A stretch of 5,055 nt of DNA from an uncultured Eubacteriales bacterium (GTDB lineage: Bacteria; Bacillota; Clostridia; Christensenellales; Borkfalkiaceae). A model generated the notes under the pieces. That model had not been told where the DNA came from, did not search any database, and saw only the letters and a program-made list of their open reading frames with translations. Position numbers and translations under genes: made by a program. Positions 1-4,770 of this stretch are shown here, in pieces. Position 1 is the stretch's first letter. Every line of letters starts with the position of its first letter. The stretch lies in contig CAJLLH010000106.1 in assembly GCA_905207385.1 (NCBI GenBank), forward strand, positions 1 to 5,055. The letters are read 5' to 3'.

Positions 1-96
1 GGCTGGACCATCCGCACGATGGACGGCAAGCCGGCGGCGCACTACGAAAACACGGTGCTCATCACCGATGACGGCGTAGAAATTTTAACGCTTTGA
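1..96 (+). CDS. map: Methionine aminopeptidase (type I), C-terminal end only
   Basis: This is the 3' end of a gene that begins before the window; 31 codons and a TGA stop are visible in frame 1. The enzyme removes the initiator methionine from nascent proteins in the cytosol, using a two-metal centre in a pita-bread fold. The visible tail matches the last part of the type I family. It has [18 protein letters not shown] followed by a [17 protein letters not shown] ending, comparable to the known pattern of a Q/HYEHT block and then a VT-D-G-EILT terminus. The Glu in HYENT corresponds to the last conserved metal-ligand glutamate of the family. Position directly before a KOW protein and infA is the usual Clostridia arrangement, which supports the call despite the short piece. 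The stop codon overlaps a possible TTG start of the next gene. Confidence 0.93.
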   Translation, partial: GWTIRTMDGKPAAHYENTVLITDDGVEILTL

Positions 97-110
97 AAGC
101 GCGGAAAATT

Positions 111-419
111 ATGAAAAAGAAAGAAGCTGTGCCCGGCGGAATATGCGTAAGCACGCAGGGCAGGGACGAGGGCAGGTATTACCTCATAAAAGAGGTACTG
201 CCGAACGGCTTTATACTCGTCTGCGACGGCAACTACAAAAAGCTGGCCTCGCCCAAAAAAAAGAGCTTAAAGCACGTAAAGCTGCTGCCTGAAACGGCCG
301 AGGCGATTGCCGAGAAGTTTTCATACGGCGGCAAGGTGTTCGACAGCGAGGTATATTCGGCGCTCAAAAACATAAGCGCCGCGGCAAAAACTGCGCCCGA
401 CGGGGACGCAAAAATTTAG
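111..419 (+). CDS. KOW-domain RNA-binding protein (L14e-like), between map and infA
   Basis: This is a small basic protein of 102 residues when read from ATG 111. The segment VPGGICVSTQGRDEGRYYLI and the following LPNGFILVCDGNYKKL form a KOW/SH3-like beta-barrel start: a hydrophobic strand, then G-R-D-x-G, then a second strand. A lysine-rich stretch (SPKKKSLKHVKLL) follows. Proteins of this type, annotated as L14e/KOW-domain RNA-binding proteins, sit between map and infA in many Clostridia. Their exact role is not settled; association with RNA or ribosomes is inferred from the fold. The frame is open back to a TTG at 93 that overlaps the map stop (TTGA), which would add six residues. I prefer ATG 111 because family members have only a short lead before the first strand, although neither start has a good Shine-Dalgarno sequence. 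Residues after about 75 are Ala- and Lys-rich and probably flexible. Confidence 0.85.
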   Translation: MKKKEAVPGGICVSTQGRDEGRYYLIKEVLPNGFILVCDGNYKKLASPKKKSLKHVKLLPETAEAIAEKFSYGGKVFDSEVYSALKNISAAAKTAPDGDAKI

Positions 420-434
420 CGGAGGAAACGGTTT

Positions 435-656
435 GTGTCAAAAAACGACGTAATTGAAGCGGAGGGCAAGGTAATAGAGTGCCTCCCCAATGCCAATTTC
501 AAAGTTCAGCTTGCAAACGGCTACGTTATAACGGCTTACATTTCAGGCAAACTTCGCATGAACTATATCAGAATTATAGAAGGCGATATGGTAAAGCTTG
601 AAATGAGTCCTTACGACCTTACAAAGGGTCGCATAACGTGGCGCAGTAAATCGTAA
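435..656 (+). CDS. infA: Translation initiation factor IF-1
   Basis: The product is 73 residues, against about 72 for the family. IF-1 is a single S1/OB-fold protein that binds the 30S A site and works with IF-2 and IF-3 in start-codon selection. The sequence is near-canonical. It opens with [19 protein letters not shown], has the [12 protein letters not shown] core with its RNA-contacting basic residues, and closes with [13 protein letters not shown]. Translation starts at GTG 435, placed by a strong GGAGG at 421-425 with a 9-nt spacer, two bases after the stop of the KOW gene. The 15-nt gap and shared strand indicate one transcript with map and the KOW gene. The residue before LPNA is Cys, where many homologs have Ala. 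Confidence 0.98.
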   Translation: MSKNDVIEAEGKVIECLPNANFKVQLANGYVITAYISGKLRMNYIRIIEGDMVKLEMSPYDLTKGRITWRSKS

Positions 657-698
657 CCGAGCGAAAAACAAATCAAAAATTCTTCAAGGAGAAAGATT

Positions 699-815
699 AT
701 GAAAGTAAGACCTTCTGTAAAGCCTATGTGCGACAAGTGCAAGATAATCAAAAGGAACGGCAAGGTTATGGTAATCTGTTCCAAGAACAAGAGCCATAAG
801 CAGCGCCAGGGCTAA
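699..815 (+). CDS. rpmJ: Large-subunit ribosomal protein bL36
   Basis: This 38-residue protein is a zinc-ribbon 50S protein that binds 23S rRNA. It begins [19 protein letters not shown] and ends HKQRQG, both diagnostic of L36. The zinc ligands are visible as Cys11, Cys14, Cys27 and His33, so this is the zinc-containing form. The usual length is 37. The extra residue lies between the third Cys and the His (C-x5-H, where the common form has C-x4-H). The start is ATG 699 with AAGGAG at 686-691 and a 7-nt spacer. It is the last gene of the first block; 280 bp of noncoding sequence separate it from rpsM, whereas these two genes are normally nearly adjacent. Confidence 0.97.
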   Translation: MKVRPSVKPMCDKCKIIKRNGKVMVICSKNKSHKQRQG

Positions 816-843
816 GCGGGGCGGCTTTTAAAAGCGCCCCCGC
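816..843 (+). other. GC-rich stem-loop right after rpmJ stop
   Basis: Starting one base after the rpmJ stop, GCGGGGCG can pair with CGCCCCCGC (one bulged C). A small inner CTTTTAAAAG palindrome forms the tip. No T-run follows (the next bases are GCCTGAATAA), so it is not a standard intrinsic terminator. It may protect the 3' end of the upstream mRNA or slow polymerase. The structure is read by eye, not folded. Confidence 0.45.
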
Positions 844-860
844 GCCTGAATAAACAAGAA

Positions 861-879
861 GACCGCGCAAAATGCGGTC
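861..879 (-). terminator. Possible weak terminator reading on the minus strand
   Basis: GACCGC at 861-866 pairs perfectly with GCGGTC at 874-879, leaving a 7-nt loop. On the plus strand it is followed by GGGCC and cannot act as an intrinsic terminator. On the minus strand the stem is followed by TTCTTGTTTATT, which is T-rich. No minus-strand gene is convincing here, so it could stop antisense transcription or be only an mRNA hairpin. Confidence 0.25.
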
Positions 880-888
880 GGGCCGAAC

Positions 889-911
889 GGGCGCATCTTT
901 CGCCCTTATAA
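889..911 (+). terminator. Weak candidate terminator between the two blocks
   Basis: GGGCG at 889-893 pairs with CGCCC at 901-905 around a 7-nt loop, and TTATAA follows. The stem is short and the T-tract is interrupted, so at best it is a partial terminator for the map-to-rpmJ transcript. Confidence 0.25.
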
Positions 912-912
912 T

Positions 913-958
913 TACCCGCGGCGCGCGCGGATTTAGCTTGTTTGTGCGCGCACGGGTA
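913..958. repeat. Long GC-rich inverted repeat upstream of the rpsM promoter
   Basis: TACCCG at 913-918 pairs with CGGGTA at 953-958. After a small 2x1 internal loop, GCGCGCGC at 921-928 pairs with GTGCGCGC at 944-951 (one G-T pair), leaving a 15-nt loop. In total there are 14 pairs. The stem is flanked by AT-rich DNA (TTATAAT before, ATAAATACAAAAATAATTT after). It lies upstream of the -35 box, so it would not be in the rpsM transcript but would be in read-through RNA from rpmJ. Role unknown. Confidence 0.5.
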
Positions 959-980
959 TAAATACAAAAATAATTTCGCT

Positions 981-1002
981 GAATGCGCGCGTGCGCTCAT
1001 TC
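981..1002. repeat. Short inverted repeat upstream of the rpsM promoter
   Basis: GAATG at 981-985 pairs with CATTC at 998-1002. After one C-T mismatch, GCG pairs with GCG around a 4-nt loop. It ends 27 bp before the -35 box, so it could be either a protein-binding palindrome or a remnant RNA hairpin. There is no further evidence for either. Confidence 0.35.
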
Positions 1003-1029
1003 CACAATCATGCATGCGGCCCTCAGCGG

Positions 1030-1058
1030 TTGACATACACACAAATATCCATTATATT
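1030..1058 (+). promoter_or_regulatory. Sigma-A-type promoter for rpsM-rpsK-rpsD-rpoA-rplQ
   Basis: A perfect -35 box TTGACA (1030-1035), a 17-bp spacer and the -10 box TATATT (1053-1058, five of six consensus) predict a transcription start near 1065. This gives a leader of about 30 nt before rpsM. That is too short for a structured leader of the E. coli alpha-operon type, so any S4-dependent translational control of that kind would have to use read-through transcripts. Confidence 0.82.
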
Positions 1059-1095
1059 ATTATCAAAGAAAAGTCTAACGGAGGAATTTAAATCT

Positions 1096-1470
1096 ATGGC
1101 ACGTATTGCCGGTGTGGATTTACCCAGAGAGAAGAGAATTGAAATCGGTCTCACCTATATCTACGGTATAGGGCTCAAAACTTCCCAGAAGATTCTTGCC
1201 GCAACGGGCGTTGACCCCAATACCCGCGTAAAGGATCTCGATGAAACCACCGTTTCCAAGCTCAGGGAATATATAGACCATAACATAAGAGTGGAAGGCG
1301 AACTTCGTTCGGAAGTATCGCTCAACATCAAGCGCCTTATGGAAATCGGCTGCTACCGCGGCATCAGGCACAGAAAGGGCCTTCCCGTACGCGGACAGTC
1401 TACCAAGAGAAATGCGAGGACCAGGAAGGGTCCCCGTCGTACCGTCGCCAAGAAGAAGGGCGCAAAGTAA
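1096..1470 (+). CDS. rpsM: Small-subunit ribosomal protein uS13
   Basis: The product is 124 residues, normal for bacterial S13. It sits in the 30S head, contacts 16S rRNA and the P-site tRNA, and forms intersubunit bridges with the 50S. It opens [19 protein letters not shown], contains the YIYGIG helix-hairpin-helix-like turn at 21-26, and carries the [17 protein letters not shown] block at 85-101. The basic tail is [13 protein letters not shown] plus KKKGAK. Residue 102 is Ser in GQST, where most homologs have Arg or Lys (GQRTK). The frame is open upstream to 991, but ATG 1096 is chosen because it gives the conserved N terminus and has GGAGG at 1080-1084; the longer form would run through the promoter. 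The end is a tandem stop, TAA TAG. First gene of the promoter-driven block, 17 bp before rpsK. Confidence 0.98.
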   Translation: MARIAGVDLPREKRIEIGLTYIYGIGLKTSQKILAATGVDPNTRVKDLDETTVSKLREYIDHNIRVEGELRSEVSLNIKRLMEIGCYRGIRHRKGLPVRGQSTKRNARTRKGPRRTVAKKKGAK

Positions 1471-1487
1471 TAGGAGGACGTAAATAA

Positions 1488-1889
1488 ATGGCAGCAACTA
1501 AGAAGACTACTGCAACCACCAGAAAGCGCAGAGAGCTTAAGAAGGTTGATAAAGGTCAGGTTCATATTCAGTCGTCTTTCAACAACACGCTTGTAACCGT
1601 AACCGACGCACAGGGCAACGCAATCGCATGGTCCAGCGCAGGCAGCCTCGGCTACAAAGGCAGCAGGAAGGGCACTCCCTTCGCTGCACAGATGGCTACG
1701 GAAACAGCTGTAAAGGCAGCAAAGGAACACGGGCTTCGCTCGGTTGAAGTATACGTAAAGGGCCCCGGCGCGGGCAGAGAATCGGCTATAAGGGCTATAG
1801 CGGCGTGCGACGTTGAAATAACGCTCATCTCCGACGTATCCCCCATACCTCATAACGGATGCAGGCCTCCCAAGCGCCGCAGAGTATAA
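1488..1889 (+). CDS. rpsK: Small-subunit ribosomal protein uS11
   Basis: The product is 133 residues and lies on the 30S platform, near the E site and the mRNA exit path. A flexible Lys/Thr/Arg-rich N-terminal arm (residues 1-20) precedes the globular domain. Family blocks are [18 protein letters not shown] (23-40), [20 protein letters not shown] (about 49-68), a [14 protein letters not shown] loop, and the C-terminal [13 protein letters not shown]. The Asn in HNG is the residue reported to form isoaspartate in E. coli S11; whether that happens here is unknown. Translation starts at ATG 1488 after AGGAGG (1472-1477), which begins just after the rpsM stop, so coupled translation is likely. Nothing departs from the family. 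Confidence 0.98.
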   Translation: MAATKKTTATTRKRRELKKVDKGQVHIQSSFNNTLVTVTDAQGNAIAWSSAGSLGYKGSRKGTPFAAQMATETAVKAAKEHGLRSVEVYVKGPGAGRESAIRAIAACDVEITLISDVSPIPHNGCRPPKRRRV

Positions 1890-1904
1890 AAGGAGAGAAA
1901 GAAT

Positions 1905-2531
1905 ATGGCGACTTACAGAGAAGCAAAGTGCCGTCTTTGCAGAAGAGAAGGCGGTAAGCTCTTTTTAAAGGGCGATAAATGTTATACAGGCAAGTGCCCG
2001 TTCGAAAAGAGGCCCATGGCCCCCGGACAGCACGGCACCGGCAGGAAAAAGGTATCCGAATACGGCCAGCAGCTCCGCGAGAAGCAGAAGGTTAAGAGGA
2101 TTTACGGCGTTCAGGAAGGCCAGTTCAGAGAATATTATGAAACGGCCGACAGAATGAAGGGCATCACCGGTGAAAACATGCTCTCCCTCCTTGAAAGAAG
2201 GCTGGACAACGTAGTATTCCGCCTCGGCATCGGCGCATCGCGCGCACAGGCAAGGCAGCTTGTAAACCACGGCCACTTCACGGTAAACGGCAAAAAAGTT
2301 AACATTCCTTCTTATATAGTAAAGAAGGGCGACGTCATCGGCGTTAAGGAGAGCAAGGCAGGCAACAAATTCTTCGCCGAAGTAAAGGGTACCAAGCCCG
2401 CGGCGAACATGCCTAAATGGCTTGAGTTTGATAGCGAAAAGCTTGTAGGAAAGGTTATAGAACTTCCCGTAAGGGCAGATATAGACAGCCAGATTTCCGA
2501 GCATATGATTGTCGAGCTGTACTCCAAGTAA
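1905..2531 (+). CDS. rpsD: Small-subunit ribosomal protein uS4, four-cysteine form
   Basis: The product is 208 residues, typical of S4. This primary 16S rRNA-binding protein nucleates 30S body assembly and affects decoding accuracy. The N-terminal domain has Cys9, Cys12, Cys26 and Cys31 in a C-x2-C-x13-C-x4-C pattern, the zinc-binding form known from Thermus S4. The segment RPMAPGQHG follows. From about residue 97 ([12 protein letters not shown]) to about 160 lies the S4 RNA-binding domain, including [20 protein letters not shown]. The C-terminal tail ends [11 protein letters not shown] as expected. ATG 1905 is preceded by AAGGAG at 1890-1895, only 15 bp after rpsK. A tandem TAA TAA stop ends it. 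In many bacteria S4 represses its own operon at the translational level; no matching leader structure is recognisable here. Confidence 0.98.
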   Translation: MATYREAKCRLCRREGGKLFLKGDKCYTGKCPFEKRPMAPGQHGTGRKKVSEYGQQLREKQKVKRIYGVQEGQFREYYETADRMKGITGENMLSLLERRLDNVVFRLGIGASRAQARQLVNHGHFTVNGKKVNIPSYIVKKGDVIGVKESKAGNKFFAEVKGTKPAANMPKWLEFDSEKLVGKVIELPVRADIDSQISEHMIVELYSK

Positions 2532-2558
2532 TAAATAAATCTTTAAGGAGGTAGTAAC

Positions 2559-3512
2559 ATGATCGAAATGGATATGCCCAAAATCGAAGTGGAAGAAAGC
2601 GAGGACCAGTCTTACGCAAAGGTCGTAGTTGAACCGCTTGAAAAGGGTTTCGGTCTTACAATAGGCAACTGCCTTAGAAGAATACTCCTGTCCGCGCTCC
2701 CCGGTGCGGCGGCGCAGGGAATAAGATTTTTGGACGGCAGCGTAAAGCACGAATTTTCGGCTGTGCCCGGCGTTAAAGAAGACGTTACGGAAATAATCCT
2801 CAACCTCAAAACGCTGGCTATCAAAACCAAAGTTACCGATAAAGATTACGTTAAAGTAGTTCATCTTTACAAAGAAGGTCCCGCAGACGTCAAAGCGAGC
2901 GACATAGAGCAGGATGCCGAAATTGAAATAATCAACGGCGACCAGCACATCTGCACGGTAGACGCGGGTTCCAAGATAGATATGGAAATAACCATAGGCA
3001 GGGGCAGGGGCTATAAGGGCGCCGACCACACCAGGTCCGACCTTATCGACTACATCCCCATCGACTCTATCTATACGCCCGTAAAGAAGGTCAACTACAA
3101 TGTCGAAAACACCCGTGTAGGTCAGAACACCGACTACGATAAACTCGTTCTCGAAGTATGGACCAACGGCGCGTTCAGCGCAAAGGAAATCGTATCCCTT
3201 GCCGCAAAAATAATGCAGGACCATATCAGCCTTTTCGTAAACCTTTCGGATACGATAAAGGGCATGGATATACTCGTGAAGAACGAGGACGACAAGCAGC
3301 AGCAGGTGCTCGACATGGCTATCGAAGAGATGGATCTTTCGGTGCGCTCTTACAACTGCTTGAAGCGTGCAAACATACACACAGTAGAAGATTTGACGAG
3401 AAAGACGGAAGACGAAATGCTGAAGGTAAGAAACCTCGGCAGAAAGTCGCTTGACGAAGTTATTTTAAAGCTGCAGTCTTACGGACTTTCGCTCGCTAAC
3501 AAGGAGGACTAA
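2559..3512 (+). CDS. rpoA: DNA-directed RNA polymerase, alpha subunit
   Basis: The product is 317 residues, the usual Firmicutes length. Alpha dimerises to start RNA polymerase assembly, and its C-terminal domain binds UP-element DNA and activators. The N-terminal domain (to about 228) contains the assembly motif [16 protein letters not shown] (36-51), [16 protein letters not shown], and [12 protein letters not shown] with the following [15 protein letters not shown] charged, Gln-rich linker (about 229-250) leads to the C-terminal domain. There VRSYNCLK (262-269) holds Arg263, equivalent to DNA-binding E. coli Arg265, and NLGRKSL (292-298) holds the matching Gly and Lys. The start is ATG 2559, with AAGGAGG at 2545-2551 and a 7-nt spacer; Met4 and Met6 are possible but less well placed. 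The last codons (Lys-Glu-Asp) supply the rplQ ribosome binding site. Confidence 0.99.
   Translation: MIEMDMPKIEVEESEDQSYAKVVVEPLEKGFGLTIGNCLRRILLSALPGAAAQGIRFLDGSVKHEFSAVPGVKEDVTEIILNLKTLAIKTKVTDKDYVKVVHLYKEGPADVKASDIEQDAEIEIINGDQHICTVDAGSKIDMEITIGRGRGYKGADHTRSDLIDYIPIDSIYTPVKKVNYNVENTRVGQNTDYDKLVLEVWTNGAFSAKEIVSLAAKIMQDHISLFVNLSDTIKGMDILVKNEDDKQQQVLDMAIEEMDLSVRSYNCLKRANIHTVEDLTRKTEDEMLKVRNLGRKSLDEVILKLQSYGLSLANKED
3501..3507 (+). promoter_or_regulatory. rplQ ribosome binding site inside the rpoA 3' end
   Basis: AAGGAGG is formed by the last sense codons of rpoA (AAG GAG GAC) and lies 10 nt before the rplQ ATG. With only five bases between the rpoA stop and the rplQ start, ribosomes ending rpoA sit on this site, so the two genes are probably translationally coupled. 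Confidence 0.85.
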
Positions 3513-3517
3513 GAAAA

Positions 3518-4024
3518 ATGCCCGGTAAATTAGGAAGAACCACCAAGCAGAGAATGGCGATACTCAGGAATCAGGCGTCTGAACTTCTGTGGTACGGCAA
3601 AATAAAGACTACTGCGGCAAGAGCCAAAGAGCTTCAGCCTTACGTAGAAAAAATAATAACCAAGGCAATAAGCGTTTACGACCTCAACGAAGAAATCGAT
3701 GTAGCTACCACCGATAAGAAGGGCAAGGAAGTAACCGTTAAGTCCATAAAGGACACGCCTAAAAAGCTTGCCGTACGCCGCGCTATAATGGCTAAACTGC
3801 GCGATTTGCAGGAAGTCAAAGCCTTCAACGAAAAGAAGGCTGAATTCAAGGCACGCACCGAAGACGTTCAGCATCCTTTAATGGAAAAGCTCTTCAACGA
3901 AATCGCTCCCAAATACGCCCAGCGCAAGGAAGAACTTGGCCAGGGCGGCGGCTACACCCGCATCTATCTGCTCGGCGAACGTCGCGGCGATGCTTCTGAA
4001 GAAGCTATAATCGAATTGGTTTAA
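3518..4024 (+). CDS. rplQ: Large-subunit ribosomal protein bL17, enlarged form
   Basis: L17 is a 50S protein near the polypeptide exit tunnel. Family blocks are clear: GKLGRTTKQRMAILRNQASEL (3-23), IKTTAARAKEL (29-39), EKIITKA (44-50), LMEKLFNEIAPKY (121-133), GGYTRIYLLGERRGD (144-158) and the terminal AIIELV. The protein has 168 residues, whereas typical bacterial L17 has about 112-130. The extra length lies between EKIITKA and LMEKLF. There is one hydrophilic stretch at about 51-80 (DLNEEIDVATTDKKGKEVTV and on) and a charged, probably helical stretch at about 97-119 (EVKAFNEKKAEFKARTEDV). Both are in frame and in the same codon style, so they look like native expansions. It is the last gene of the block, followed by a strong terminator. 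Confidence 0.96.
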   Translation: MPGKLGRTTKQRMAILRNQASELLWYGKIKTTAARAKELQPYVEKIITKAISVYDLNEEIDVATTDKKGKEVTVKSIKDTPKKLAVRRAIMAKLRDLQEVKAFNEKKAEFKARTEDVQHPLMEKLFNEIAPKYAQRKEELGQGGGYTRIYLLGERRGDASEEAIIELV

Positions 4025-4031
4025 TTAAAAG

Positions 4032-4048
4032 TTTCGGCTTTGCCGAAA
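4032..4048 (+). other. Small stem-loop just after rplQ
   Basis: TTTCGGC (4032-4038) pairs perfectly with GCCGAAA (4042-4048) around a TTT loop, seven bases after the rplQ stop. The plus-strand sequence after it is AATCATAAAA, so it is not a terminator in that direction. On the minus strand it is followed by CTTTTAATTAA, which could weakly stop antisense transcription entering rplQ. It may also act as a 3' mRNA hairpin. Confidence 0.4.
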
Positions 4049-4064
4049 AATCATAAAACCGTAT

Positions 4065-4102
4065 AAAACCGCCTTTGCATAACAGCAAAGGCGGTTTTTT
4101 TT
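4065..4102 (+). terminator. Intrinsic terminator of the rpsM-rplQ block
   Basis: AAAACCGCCTTTGC (4065-4078) and GCAAAGGCGGTTTT (4085-4098) are perfectly complementary around the 6-nt loop ATAACA. A run of eight T (4095-4102) begins within the outer stem. This is a textbook Rho-independent terminator, 40 bp after rplQ. The A-rich 5' flank means it may also work in the reverse direction, though more weakly. Confidence 0.95.
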
Positions 4103-4112
4103 GCTTTTGTTT

Positions 4113-4320
4113 GCGGCATATGCGCGTGGCAATTTTTAATTACATCGCCGCGCAGCGTTTGCGGCGTTAAATCTGACATATATGGGTGTCAATTTAATAA
4201 TGTTTAGCCGCGCAGCGTTTGCGGCGTTAAGTGCGGCATATGTGGAGGGCAATTTCATAATGTTCCGCTGTGCGTTGGTTACGTTAAATGCGGCATATGG
4301 GCGTGGCAATTTTTTTATTG
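4113..4320. repeat. Tandem repeat, 60-bp period, about 3.5 units
   Basis: Units begin at 4113, 4173, 4233 and 4290, giving periods of 60, 60 and 57 bp; the fourth is cut short near 4320. Each unit opens with a block like GCGGCATATGCGCGTGGCAA plus an AT-rich run. The first two then carry an identical 24-bp block (4147-4170 and 4207-4230) starting GCCGCGCAGCG and ending GGCGTTAA. In it GCCGC can pair with GCGGC around nine bases. Unit 3 keeps only a decayed, 3-bp shorter version of this block. Unit 2 is the most changed in its first block (CTGACATATATGGGTGTCAA), where it has a perfect TGACA/TGTCA pairing. The array fills most of the 444-bp gap between rplQ and the next gene. No plus-strand coding potential is seen. 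Confidence 0.85.
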
Positions 4321-4323
4321 CGG

Positions 4324-4385
4324 CAGAAATAAGCACGGAAAAGGGGTAAGCCTATTGCAAATGGGTATTGTGCCGCTTATTTTTG
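4324..4385. repeat. Long inverted repeat between the tandem repeats and the promoter
   Basis: CAGAAATAAGC (4324-4334) pairs with GCTTATTTTTG (4375-4385) over 11 positions with one G-T pair. The 40-nt inner part can fold further: CCTATT (4351-4356) with AATGGG (4360-4365) around three bases. A TTTTT run lies within the 3' arm. It lies just upstream of a promoter, so it could be a weak transcription barrier or a binding region. Function not determined. Confidence 0.4.
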
Positions 4386-4423
4386 TGATAATATATTGAC
4401 AGTAGCGGTATAATAAATATAGG
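4385..4423 (+). promoter_or_regulatory. Promoter (two overlapping readings) for the first small membrane protein
   Basis: There is a perfect TTGACA at 4396-4401 and a perfect TATAAT at 4409-4414, but they are only 7 bp apart and cannot work as one pair. Two readings remain. GTGATA (4385-4390) with an 18-bp spacer to TATAAT starts near 4421. TTGACA with a 16-bp spacer to TATAGG (4418-4423) starts near 4430. A promoter here is very likely; which pairing is used is open. Confidence 0.6.
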
Positions 4424-4451
4424 GCGGCAAGCCGTGTTGCGTCAATGCCGC
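4424..4451 (+). promoter_or_regulatory. 5' leader stem-loop next to the ribosome binding site
   Basis: GCGGCA (4424-4429) pairs with TGCCGC (4446-4451) around a 16-nt loop. An A-run and AAGGAG follow directly. If transcription starts near 4421, the mRNA would begin with this hairpin, a layout that often stabilises transcripts. The start near 4430 would leave the hairpin out. It does not cover the ribosome binding site. Confidence 0.35.
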
Positions 4452-4468
4452 AAAAAAAGGAGTTTTTT

Positions 4469-4717
4469 ATGAACGAATTTATAAAACAGGTAAACGAATT
4501 ACCGCTCGTGCTGAAGGTTATTCTGTGCATTCCTGTGCTCGATATTTTTTACAGCGTGTGCCGAGTTGTAAACGGCGTGGTAAAAAACGACGTGCTGTGG
4601 ATAGTGCTCGGCGCGCTTACCGTAATACCAGGCGCATTCTTCATGTGGATACTCGACCTTATCTGGGTTCTTTTAAAAGGGCACGCTTTTATGCTCGGCC
4701 GCACCTATCTGGGGTAA
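4469..4717 (+). CDS. Small two-helix membrane protein, unknown function
   Basis: The product is 82 residues from ATG 4469. I do not recognise a named family. A short polar N terminus (MNEFIKQVNELP) precedes a first hydrophobic segment at about 13-34 (LVLKVILCIPVLDIFYSVCRVV). A short polar turn (NGVVKND) leads to a long second segment at about 42-69 (VLWIVLGALTVIPGAFFMWI and on to LLK). The C terminus is short (GHAFMLGRTYLG). Each helix contains an Ile-Pro and an acidic residue in or near the membrane (Asp25, Asp63). There is no cleavable signal peptide and no catalytic motif. The start is set by AAAGGAG (4456-4462), 6 nt before ATG 4469; the frame is open back to 4445 but that start would leave the ribosome binding site inside the gene. 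It has its own promoter and terminator, and a likely paralog lies downstream. Confidence 0.85.
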   Translation: MNEFIKQVNELPLVLKVILCIPVLDIFYSVCRVVNGVVKNDVLWIVLGALTVIPGAFFMWILDLIWVLLKGHAFMLGRTYLG

Positions 4718-4770
4718 GTTTGTAAATTTTTTAAGTACGAAAACAACTGCAAAAATGCTTAAAAACTGAT

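Noticed and set aside
812..1042. Minus-strand 76-codon frame in the rpmJ-rpsM gap
   Set aside because: Its composition (Arg/Ala/Ser/Cys from GC-rich hairpins) is low-complexity, it has no ribosome binding site, and it crosses the promoter. Not supported as a gene.
991..1095. N-terminal extension of rpsM by 35 residues
   Set aside because: The extension would run through the -35 and -10 boxes and the ribosome binding site, and matches nothing in S13. ATG 1096 gives the conserved [10 protein letters not shown] start.
816..1095. S4-binding pseudoknot leader of the E. coli alpha-operon type
   Set aside because: The promoter at 1030-1058 leaves only about 30 nt of leader, and I could not find the nested pairing around the rpsM start that such a leader needs.
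1965..3380. A 471-codon open frame on the minus strand, antisense to rpsD and rpoA
   Set aside because: It lies entirely opposite two highly conserved genes, has no plausible protein family, and is Tyr/Val/Phe-rich as expected from reading the complement of Lys/Glu/Asp-rich genes. It is a shadow frame.
3158..3454. 98-codon plus-strand frame inside rpoA
   Set aside because: It is a +2 shadow of the rpoA C-terminal domain with no ribosome binding site and no recognisable protein features.
4113..4320. CRISPR-like array (identical 24-bp blocks 60 bp apart)
   Set aside because: The spacer positions share sequence between units (CATATG and CAATTT blocks), there are too few units, and no cas gene is in view. 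It is a tandem repeat.
4445..4468. Upstream start (MPQKKEFF) for the first small membrane protein
   Set aside because: The AAAGGAG ribosome binding site lies inside this segment and points to ATG 4469; no ribosome binding site precedes 4445.
4525..4725. Second plus-strand frame overlapping the first small membrane protein
   Set aside because: It is Arg-rich, lacks a ribosome binding site and is out of frame within a gene that has a strong ribosome binding site, promoter and clear membrane segments.
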